From Butyrivibrio sp. (GTDB lineage: Bacteria > Bacillota_A > Clostridia > Lachnospirales > Lachnospiraceae): a stretch of DNA of 11,962 nt. This document shows positions 7,519 through 11,962 of the stretch, in pieces. Made by a program: the position numbers and the translations under genes. The stretch covers positions 1-11,962 of the forward strand of contig JAGOGF010000075.1 of NCBI GenBank assembly GCA_017996845.1, read 5' to 3'. Position 1 is the stretch's first letter; each line of letters opens with the position of its first letter. Under the pieces are notes generated by a model. The model did no database searches. It was given only the letters and a program-made list of their open reading frames with translations, and was not told the origin of the DNA.

Positions 7519-7636
7519 CTGAATGCCCTCCTTTCTTCCATGATCGCGCGGGCTGCAGTTGAACACCTTGTTGTGGTACCGTCAATCCATTGACAGAATT
7601 ACCCACACAGGCATAATAAGACCTTTTAGTATATTC

Positions 7637-7665
7637 ATAATAACACGTTTTATCGTTTATTTCAA
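7637..7665 (-). promoter_or_regulatory. Promoter of the FliD-like gene
   Basis: On the minus strand TTGAAA (7665-7660) and TATTAT (7642-7637) are separated by exactly 17 bases, a good sigma-A match. The predicted leader is about 110 bases. I saw no flagellar sigma-28/sigma-D pattern (TAAA with a CCGATA-type box at about 15 bases), which argues against ordinary late-flagellar control. The strip from 7666 to 7779 holds no gene; I note only a short GATCA/TGATC inverted repeat at 7706-7721. Confidence 0.55.
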
Positions 7666-7779
7666 TATGATTCATCTTTTCACTGTTTAAAAAATTATGA
7701 AGCGGGATCAAATTTCTGATCTGAAAAAATATTGTGTTTTCTGCAGCAAAAAATAATATATCAAATGAGCAGAAAATAA

Positions 7780-7808
7780 TTGACGAAAGGGCTTTCTTAT
7801 GCTATTCT
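7780..7808 (+). promoter_or_regulatory. Promoter of rpmG-secE-nusG
   Basis: TTGACG at 7780-7785 and TATTCT at 7803-7808 are separated by 17 bases. The same two hexamers with the same spacing recur ahead of the L10 leader at 11851-11879. Transcription would start near 7815, about 80 bases before rpmG. Confidence 0.7.
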
Positions 7809-7894
7809 TGATTAGCGACATGAAATTTAGGTCTTTTTTTTATGCAAAAAAATAAGTAGAGTAGCGTGTTGAAAATTTCACGCGGAGGTGGAAT

Positions 7895-8044
7895 ATGCGT
7901 ACAAGAATTACATTGGCATGCACAGAATGCAAGAACCGTAACTATGATACAACAAAGGATAAGAAGACACATCCTGACAGAATGGAAATTAAGAAGTACT
8001 GCCCTTTCTGCAGAAGACACACAACACATAAGGAAACAAAGTAA
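7895..8044 (+). CDS. rpmG: Ribosomal protein L33 (bL33), zinc-ribbon form
   Basis: This 49-residue protein is a component of the large ribosomal subunit. It starts [17 protein letters not shown] and contains two CxxC pairs, Cys9/Cys12 and Cys36/Cys39. They identify the zinc-binding (C+) form of L33 rather than the zinc-free form made in zinc shortage. The length is standard. GGAGGTG at 7884-7890 gives a strong ribosome binding site four bases before the ATG. It is the first gene of the rpmG-secE-nusG unit, followed by secE after 34 bases, the usual order in Firmicutes. No alternative start is plausible. Many gene callers miss it because it is only 150 bases long. Confidence 0.95.
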   Translation: MRTRITLACTECKNRNYDTTKDKKTHPDRMEIKKYCPFCRRHTTHKETK

Positions 8045-8078
8045 TTTCGTCCGATTTTCGAAGGGAGACCGTGAGCAA

Positions 8079-8342
8079 ATGGAAGAATCCAAGGTAACAG
8101 AGAGTACGAAAAAAAACTCTACTGGAAAAGAAAAAAGTGCTCCCCGCAAAGAGAACAGGATCAACAAATTCTTCGAGGGCGTTAAAGCGGAGTATAACAA
8201 AATTGCATGGCCGTCCAAGGACGATGTGATCAAGCAGACAACAGCAGTTGTCATTATTTCACTGATCAGTGGTGCTTTGATTGCCGCGCTTGACTATGGC
8301 TTCAGCTATGGAATCAATATTCTTACAAATCTTAAGCTGTAA
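8079..8342 (+). CDS. secE: Preprotein translocase subunit SecE
   Basis: SecE is the small essential clamp subunit of the SecYEG protein-export channel in the cytoplasmic membrane. The 87-residue product has a charged, disordered N-terminal third of about 27 residues. The conserved amphipathic segment follows, with NKFFEGVKAEYNKIAWPSKD (about 28-47), whose W-P-S is the family hallmark. A single transmembrane helix follows at about 55-80. This is the single-helix Gram-positive form, not the three-helix E. coli form. The frame is open upstream to 7866, through rpmG, but AAGGGAG at 8061-8067 and the family length support the ATG at 8079. It lies 34 bases after rpmG and 85 before nusG, in the same probable transcript. 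Confidence 0.95.
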   Translation: MEESKVTESTKKNSTGKEKSAPRKENRINKFFEGVKAEYNKIAWPSKDDVIKQTTAVVIISLISGALIAALDYGFSYGINILTNLKL

Positions 8343-8427
8343 GAACATAGACTGAGAATGCTTTAACAGGAATCGGATGAACATGGTGATCATTTTTTCT
8401 GAAGTGTATCACATTTGAGGAGATCAT

Positions 8428-9045
8428 ATGGCAGACGAAGAAAAGGACGTTCAGAAAGAAGAAATGCCGGAGAACAGTGACGCGGCGTATGAAGCAGAGA
8501 AGGCCCCGGCTGAGCTTGCAGGCAAAATGCACTGGTATGTTGTGCATACTTATTCTGGATATGAAAATAAGGTAAAGGCAAATCTTGAGAAGACAATTGA
8601 GAACAGGCATCTGGAAGATCAGATCCTTGAGGTCCGTGTTCCGCTTCAGGATGTTGTAGAACTGAAGAACGGCGCACGCAAGACTGTTCAGAGGAAGATG
8701 TTTCCGGGTTATGTTCTGGTGAACATGGATATGAATGACGAGACATGGTATGTTGTCAGAAATACCCGTGGAGTTACCGGATTTGTTGGACCGGGAAGCA
8801 AGCCGGTACCGCTTTCTGATGCGGAAATCAAACCGCTTGGAATCAGAACAGGAAGCAGCGGTGTATCTGTTGACTTTGGCGTCGGCGATGAAATTGCTGT
8901 TATTGCAGGTGTCTGGAAAGATACCGCAGGTGTCGTACAGAGGATGGACTTCGGCAAACAGACTGCTACCATTAATGTGGATCTGTTTGGACGTGAGACT
9001 CCTGTTGAAATCAGTTTTGCTGAAGTAAGACGTATTGACAGCTGA
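8428..9045 (+). CDS. nusG: Transcription termination/antitermination factor NusG
   Basis: NusG binds the RNA polymerase clamp and affects pausing, termination and coupling to the ribosome. The NGN domain begins at MHWYVVHTYSGYENKVKANL (34-53) and includes KMFPGYVLVNMDM (90-102) and NTRGVTGFVGPGSKPVPLS (112-130). The C-terminal KOW domain covers about 148-205, with GDEIAVIAGVWKDTAGVV and LFGRETPVEISFAEV. The 205 residues exceed the usual 175-185. The extra length is an acidic N-terminal extension of about 33 residues rich in Glu and Asp, which is probably disordered. GAGGAG at 8417-8422 is six bases from the ATG, so the extension appears to be really translated. The last codons also hold the -35 box of the rplK promoter. 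Confidence 0.96.
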   Translation: MADEEKDVQKEEMPENSDAAYEAEKAPAELAGKMHWYVVHTYSGYENKVKANLEKTIENRHLEDQILEVRVPLQDVVELKNGARKTVQRKMFPGYVLVNMDMNDETWYVVRNTRGVTGFVGPGSKPVPLSDAEIKPLGIRTGSSGVSVDFGVGDEIAVIAGVWKDTAGVVQRMDFGKQTATINVDLFGRETPVEISFAEVRRIDS

Positions 9046-9063
9046 AGATTTAAATATTATGAT
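9035..9063 (+). promoter_or_regulatory. Near-consensus promoter of rplK-rplA, overlapping the nusG stop
   Basis: TTGACA (9035-9040, a perfect -35 inside the last nusG codons) and TATGAT (9058-9063, five of six) are separated by 17 bases. It is the best-matching promoter in the window. Transcription would start near 9070, giving a leader of about 184 bases that includes all the RNA structures described next. Confidence 0.75.
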
Positions 9064-9073
9064 ACGACATGTT

Positions 9074-9124
9074 CTGCTGTTTTGCAGCGTTTTTCTGCAG
9101 CAGCTGAATATAAAGCTGCTTTTT
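9074..9124 (+). terminator. Terminator/possible attenuator in the rplK leader
   Basis: AGCAGC (9099-9104) and GCTGCT (9115-9120) form a 6-bp stem followed by Ts at 9121-9124, a modest intrinsic terminator after nusG. Upstream, CTGCTG (9074-9079) can pair with CAGCAG (9098-9103) and so would compete with the terminator stem. A smaller GCTG/CAGC hairpin (9076-9088) is followed by five Ts. Because the rplK promoter lies upstream of all this, its own transcript must read through, so attenuation is possible. Confidence 0.55.
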
Positions 9125-9143
9125 CAAAAATGAGAAAACAGCG

Positions 9144-9174
9144 GCACAAAAAAGCGCGTGAGCGCCATTTGTGC
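9144..9174 (+). promoter_or_regulatory. Stable stem-loop in the rplK leader
   Basis: GCACAAA (9144-9150) pairs perfectly with TTTGTGC (9168-9174). Inside, GCGC (9154-9157) pairs with GCGC (9162-9165) around a GTGA tetraloop, with an asymmetric internal loop between. No T-run follows, so it is not a terminator. It may separate the attenuator-like segment from the L1 operator. Confidence 0.6.
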
Positions 9175-9185
9175 ATGTTACTGGA

Positions 9186-9232
9186 GTGGGAGCATGACGC
9201 TGTTTGACAGCGGAGAAATATGCGCCAACCAC
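9186..9232 (+). promoter_or_regulatory. Ribosomal protein L1 operator in the rplK-rplA mRNA
   Basis: The RNA folds as three stacked helices: GTGG (9186-9189) with CCAC (9229-9232), GCAT (9192-9195) with ATGC (9220-9223), and CGCTG (9198-9202) with CAGCG (9208-9212), the last closed by TTTGA. Between the upper two helices is a short 5' side (GA) facing GAGAAA (9213-9218). This asymmetric loop matches the known L1-binding element of 23S rRNA and L1-operon mRNAs. By that precedent free L1, made from rplA downstream, would bind here and lower translation of rplK-rplA. The element ends eight bases before the AGGAGGTG site. Confidence 0.75.
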
Positions 9233-9253
9233 ATATTTTCAGGAGGTGCCACT

Positions 9254-9679
9254 ATGGCAAAGAAAGTCGAAGGATATATTAAGTTACAGATCCATGCTGG
9301 TAAAGCAACACCAGCACCGCCGGTCGGACCAGCACTTGGTCAGCACGGTGTTAATATCGTTGAATTTACAAAGCAGTTCAACGCAAAGACAGCAGATATG
9401 GGTGATCTGATCATCCCTGTTGTTATCACAGTATATACAGACAGAAGCTTTACATTCATCACAAAGACTCCGCCTGCAGCAGTTCTTCTGAAGAAGGCTT
9501 GTAACCTGAAAAAGGCTTCCAGCGTTCCGAACAAGGATAAGGTTGCCACAATTTCCAAGGACAAGATCAGAGAAATCGCTGAAACAAAGATGCCTGATCT
9601 GAACGCTGTTAACCTGGAAGGTGCTATGAGCATGATCGCAGGAACAGCAAGATCCATGGGAATCACTGTAGAAGACTGA
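9254..9679 (+). CDS. rplK: Ribosomal protein L11 (uL11)
   Basis: L11 forms the GTPase-associated centre base of the large subunit together with L10 and L12 and is needed for the stringent-response sensing by RelA-type enzymes. The 141-residue length is exactly typical. The N-terminal domain carries [20 protein letters not shown], including the proline-rich helix region where thiopeptide antibiotics act, then [15 protein letters not shown]. The C-terminal RNA-binding domain includes [12 protein letters not shown] and ends in [15 protein letters not shown]. The frame is open upstream to 9158, but that stretch is the L1 operator. AGGAGGTG at 9241-9248, five bases before the ATG at 9254, settles the start. 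It is followed after 13 bases by rplA in one transcript. Confidence 0.97.
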   Translation: MAKKVEGYIKLQIHAGKATPAPPVGPALGQHGVNIVEFTKQFNAKTADMGDLIIPVVITVYTDRSFTFITKTPPAAVLLKKACNLKKASSVPNKDKVATISKDKIREIAETKMPDLNAVNLEGAMSMIAGTARSMGITVED

Positions 9680-9692
9680 CGGAGGATGAAAG

Positions 9693-10382
9693 ATGAAACA
9701 CGGAAAAAAGTATATCGAGGCTGTGAAGCTCGTTGAGAAAACAAAACTGTATGAATCTTCTGAAGCAATTGCTCTTGTCAAGAAGACAGCTGGTGCTAAG
9801 TTTGATGAAACAGTAGAAGCACACATCAGAACAGGCTGCGATAGCCGTCATGCTGATCAGCAGATCAGAGGCGCTGTTGTACTGCCAAACGGAACAGGCA
9901 AGACTGTTAAGGTTCTGGTATTTGCAAAGGGTACAAAGTTGGATGAAGCTCAGGCAGCAGGCGCTGATTTTGTTGGCGGAGATGAGCTTGTTCCGAAGAT
10001 TCAGAATGAAGGATGGCTTGATTTTGATGTTGTTGTAGCTACACCTGACATGATGGGTGTTGTTGGTCGTCTTGGTAAGGTTCTTGGTCCTAAGGGACTT
10101 ATGCCGAATCCAAAGGCTGGCACAGTTACCATGGATGTTACGAAAGCTATTAATGATATTAAAGCAGGTAAGATCGAATACAGACTTGACAAGGCAAATA
10201 TCATTCATGCACCTCTTGGAAAAGCATCTTTTACCCAGGAGCAGCTTGAGCAGAACTATGGCGCTCTGATGGATGCAATTGCAAAGGCTAAGCCATCTAC
10301 TGTTAAGGGCCAATACCTTAAGAGCATTACACTGGCTACCACAATGGGACCTGGCGTGAAAGTTATTTCCAACAGATATTAA
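9693..10382 (+). CDS. rplA: Ribosomal protein L1 (uL1)
   Basis: L1 binds the mobile stalk of 23S rRNA at the tRNA exit side of the large subunit and, by family precedent, represses its own operon by binding the leader mRNA. The 229 residues are full length. Recognisable pieces are [20 protein letters not shown] near 37-56, [20 protein letters not shown] in domain I, then domain II with [20 protein letters not shown] and [12 protein letters not shown], and the closing domain I strands [24 protein letters not shown] at 9681-9685 lies seven bases before the ATG, and only 13 bases separate it from rplK. A strong terminator follows. The L1 operator at 9186-9232 is the likely feedback site. Confidence 0.97.
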   Translation: MKHGKKYIEAVKLVEKTKLYESSEAIALVKKTAGAKFDETVEAHIRTGCDSRHADQQIRGAVVLPNGTGKTVKVLVFAKGTKLDEAQAAGADFVGGDELVPKIQNEGWLDFDVVVATPDMMGVVGRLGKVLGPKGLMPNPKAGTVTMDVTKAINDIKAGKIEYRLDKANIIHAPLGKASFTQEQLEQNYGALMDAIAKAKPSTVKGQYLKSITLATTMGPGVKVISNRY

Positions 10383-10415
10383 TTTGTTTTTCAATTTAAT
10401 TTGGAAGATGATCAG

Positions 10416-10447
10416 AAGATGACAGTGTAACAGCTGTCATCTTTTTT
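10416..10447 (+). terminator. Strong rho-independent terminator after rplA
   Basis: AAGATGACAG (10416-10425) and CTGTCATCTT (10434-10443) form a perfect 10-bp stem with an 8-base loop. The T-tract spans 10442-10447. It ends the rplK-rplA transcript, so rplJ-rplL downstream depend on their own promoter. Confidence 0.9.
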
Positions 10448-10458
10448 GTATGAAAAAT

Positions 10459-10487
10459 TTGTGTATCGATAAGCTTTTTGCTATAGT
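10459..10487 (+). promoter_or_regulatory. Promoter of the CapA-like gene
   Basis: TTGTGT (10459-10464) and TATAGT (10482-10487) are separated by 17 bases. The start of transcription would be near 10494, right at or just before an ATG at 10495, which makes the earlier in-frame ATG at 10450 unlikely to be used. Confidence 0.5.
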
Positions 10488-10494
10488 AGAAGCT

Positions 10495-11805
10495 ATGAAA
10501 AAAAGAAAAAAGCATATAAGTGCGGGAAAATCCGAAAAAAAATATAGAATATCAGGTATGTGGAAATTTATAAAAGTATTTATTTTCACGCTTACGACTG
10601 TTGTGTGTATGGGAATGGTGATTCTGCTTGCGGTTTCTTTGACGGGGCTGAAAAAAGGGGAAGCATCTATCGCTTCTGCAGAAGAGACAGAGAGCAGTCA
10701 GAATGCGGCTTCAACACAGGCATCTGGTAACCTGGCAGAACCAATTACACCGGAAGACCGGGAACGTGCAGCATCCGCAGAACGCTCTGCAGAGGCAACA
10801 GAAGAAAGAAAACAGACAGATGCTTATACGTACGACAGAACACCTGCAACGCAAGGAGAAGCAACCTGCGTATTTGCCGGAGATTTTCTGTTTGATGCAG
10901 GCTATAGTGTTATGACGAAAATCGGACAGAGCGGAGGAATCAGCAATGTGATAGGAGCAGATCTGCTGGCACTGATGCGTGGCGCTGACGTGACGATGAT
11001 CAACAATGAATTTCCGTACACAAATGATGGAACACCGACGGCAGGAAAGCAGTATACCTTTCATGCAAATCCCTCCAGTGTCAGATACCTGCAGGATATC
11101 GGAGCAGATGCGGTATCCGTGGCGAACAATCATACCTATGATTATGGAGAGACGGGACTGCTGAATACGCTTACAACTTTGGAAAGTGCCGGAATTGCAC
11201 ATGTCGGAGCCGGCCGTAACCTGGATGAAGCTTCACATATTGTTTATTATAATGTCGGAGATATAAAAATTGCGCTGATTGCATCAACAGATATTGAACA
11301 GATGGACAATCCGGATACAAAGGGTGCAACAGAAACAGAACCTGGTGTATTTAGAAGTGTGGATGATACATTGCTTCTGCAGAGAATTCAGCAGGCAAAA
11401 GCGACTGGCGCTTTTGTTGTTGTTTTTATCCACTGGGGCAGAGAAAGCGTAACGGAGCCTTCATGGCTGCCGCTTGAGCAGGCACCTCAAATTGCAGCAG
11501 CGGGTGCTGATCTTATTGTGGGAGACCATTCGCATTGCCTGCAAAAACTGGATTACGTGAACGGTGTACCGGTCATATATAGTTTGGGAAACTTTCTTTT
11601 TAATTCCAAGACTGTGGATACTTGTCTCCTGAAGGCAACATTCGACCGGAATGGGCTGAAAAAATTACAATTTATTCCTGCTGTTCAGGCAGGATGTGTG
11701 GTATCATCTGCGCAGAATTCTGAGAAAACCAGAATAATCGGTGAAATGGCAGGGATGTCCCCAAATGTGAATCTGGACACGGATGGAAATGTGACAGCCA
11801 GATAA
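10495..11805 (+). CDS. Membrane-anchored CapA/PGA_cap-family protein (metallophosphatase-like fold)
   Basis: The 436-residue product has a very basic N-terminus, one hydrophobic segment at about 24-51 (signal anchor), a low-complexity Ala/Glu/Ser/Thr linker to about 122, then an extracellular domain. That domain shows the family pattern: FAGDFLFD (127-134), NNEFPY (170-175), VANNHTYDYG (209-218), IHWGRE (312-317), GDHSH (343-347) and SLGNFLFN (363-370). The Asp, Asn and His residues correspond to the metal site of calcineurin-like phosphoesterases. Family members include CapA/PgsA of poly-gamma-glutamate synthesis, but many are uncharacterised; no capB/capC neighbours are here, so that role is not implied. 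The start is uncertain. ATG 10495 gives the MKKRKK opening but has only a weak ribosome binding site, 10450 lies upstream of the predicted promoter, and 10558 is another option. The gene sits between rplA and the L10 leader. Confidence 0.8.
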   Translation: MKKRKKHISAGKSEKKYRISGMWKFIKVFIFTLTTVVCMGMVILLAVSLTGLKKGEASIASAEETESSQNAASTQASGNLAEPITPEDRERAASAERSAEATEERKQTDAYTYDRTPATQGEATCVFAGDFLFDAGYSVMTKIGQSGGISNVIGADLLALMRGADVTMINNEFPYTNDGTPTAGKQYTFHANPSSVRYLQDIGADAVSVANNHTYDYGETGLLNTLTTLESAGIAHVGAGRNLDEASHIVYYNVGDIKIALIASTDIEQMDNPDTKGATETEPGVFRSVDDTLLLQRIQQAKATGAFVVVFIHWGRESVTEPSWLPLEQAPQIAAAGADLIVGDHSHCLQKLDYVNGVPVIYSLGNFLFNSKTVDTCLLKATFDRNGLKKLQFIPAVQAGCVVSSAQNSEKTRIIGEMAGMSPNVNLDTDGNVTAR

Positions 11806-11843
11806 AATGAGGCCGGAAAATTTTCCATAAATAAAAAAACCAA

Positions 11844-11879
11844 TTTGATATTGACGAAATATCAAAAGGGTAGTATTCT
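11844..11879 (+). promoter_or_regulatory. Promoter of the rplJ unit with a dyad centred on its -35
   Basis: TTGACG (11851-11856) and TATTCT (11874-11879) are separated by 17 bases, with the same boxes and spacing as the rpmG promoter. The -35 lies within a perfect 9-bp inverted repeat: TTTGATATT (11844-11852), five bases, AATATCAAA (11858-11866). No T-run follows it on the plus strand, so it looks like an operator rather than a terminator for the gene to the left. Confidence 0.65.
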
Positions 11880-11885
11880 ATTAGA

Positions 11886-11962
11886 GGTCATTGACCAGCC
11901 GAAGACAGTAGGTGTCTTGTAATATAAGACATAAGCGTGATGCACCTACCGAGGGAAAAGGA
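11886..11962 (+). ncRNA. Ribosomal protein L10 leader (cis-regulatory RNA), cut by window end
   Basis: Downstream of the promoter the RNA shows the pattern of the L10 leader family. A small GGTC/GACC hairpin (11886-11896) comes first, then CCGAAGACAGTAGGTG. GTAGGTG (11908-11914) pairs perfectly with CACCTAC (11943-11949), enclosing a GTCTT/AAGAC hairpin (11914-11918 with 11926-11930) and the segment AAGCGTGATG. The sequence ends in CCGAGGG before what should be the rplJ ribosome binding site. By family precedent the L10-L12 complex binds this RNA and represses rplJ-rplL. The rplJ start itself is outside the window. Confidence 0.8.

Noticed and set aside
7487..7711. A 74-codon minus-strand frame upstream of the FliD-like gene
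   Set aside because: It overlaps the predicted promoter and leader of that gene, has no good ribosome binding site and no recognisable motif.
7866..8078. A 71-codon upstream extension of the secE frame
   Set aside because: It overlaps all of rpmG in another frame; the start at 8079 has a ribosome binding site and the family length.
8380..8412. GTGAT/ATCAC inverted repeat with a T-run between secE and nusG as a terminator
   Set aside because: The T-run lies inside the loop, not after the stem, and the genes are normally co-transcribed.
9158..9253. A 32-codon upstream extension of the rplK frame
   Set aside because: It runs through the L1 operator and lacks a ribosome binding site, while AGGAGGTG sits exactly ahead of the ATG at 9254 and gives the standard 141-residue L11.
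9663..10394. A 243-codon open frame opposite rplA
   Set aside because: It is antisense to L1 and its composition (many Ser, Cys, Asn, Leu) is typical of a shadow frame.
11815..11826. GGAAAATTTTCC palindrome after the CapA-like gene as a terminator
   Set aside because: The palindrome has no spacer for a loop and no T-run follows; pairing would be weak. The CapA-like transcript has no convincing terminator.
1..11962. CRISPR arrays, insertion sequences, tRNA or rRNA genes, phage or defence modules
   Set aside because: No regularly spaced repeats, transposase motifs, terminal inverted repeats, cloverleaf sequences or defence-protein motifs were seen on either strand.

Overview
The window looks like a Gram-positive, Clostridia-type Firmicute chromosome, most likely Lachnospiraceae or a near relative. 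The evidence is the consensus AGGAGG-type ribosome binding sites, clear sigma-A promoters (mostly 17-bp spacers), the order rpmG-secE-nusG-rplK-rplA followed by an L10-type leader, and the family resemblance of the FliD-like and CapA-like proteins. This placement is inferred from style and gene order; no database was searched.

Left half (about 1-7520): a cell-surface or polysaccharide region. It opens with the tail of a SAM-dependent methyltransferase whose right edge looks cut short. Next come a multi-pass GT-C (PMT/GT39-like) glycosyltransferase, a reverse-strand family-2 glycosyltransferase with C-terminal TPR repeats, an NAD-dependent sugar-nucleotide epimerase/dehydratase, a small helix-turn-helix regulator with its own promoter and strong terminator, and UDP-galactopyranose mutase (glf), which supplies UDP-galactofuranose. 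A FliD-like protein (flagellar cap family) lies convergent to glf, and the two coding regions overlap by 10 bp. The genes do not form one operon. They are mostly single units with separate promoters on both strands, as is common at the edge of a surface-glycan locus.

Right half (about 7780-11962): the conserved translation/transcription cluster. A promoter drives rpmG (L33, too short for many ORF callers), secE and nusG. A second near-consensus promoter overlaps the end of nusG and starts a leader of about 184 nt ahead of rplK-rplA. That leader holds an intrinsic-terminator hairpin with competing pairings, a stable stem-loop and a convincing L1-protein operator (asymmetric loop with GAGAAA), so both attenuation and L1 translational feedback are possible. 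A strong terminator closes rplA.

Between rplA and the expected rplJ lies a membrane-anchored CapA/PGA_cap-family protein with its own promoter, an unusual guest in this otherwise conserved cluster. After it comes a promoter centred on a 9-bp inverted repeat, then a recognisable ribosomal protein L10 leader. The window ends just before the expected rplJ start.

The most interesting points are the layered L11/L1 leader, the dyad over the -35 box of the L10-leader promoter, the CapA-like insertion, the orphan FliD-like protein, and the mirror-image divergent promoters at 3069-3104. I found no clearly new multi-gene defence or mobile system.
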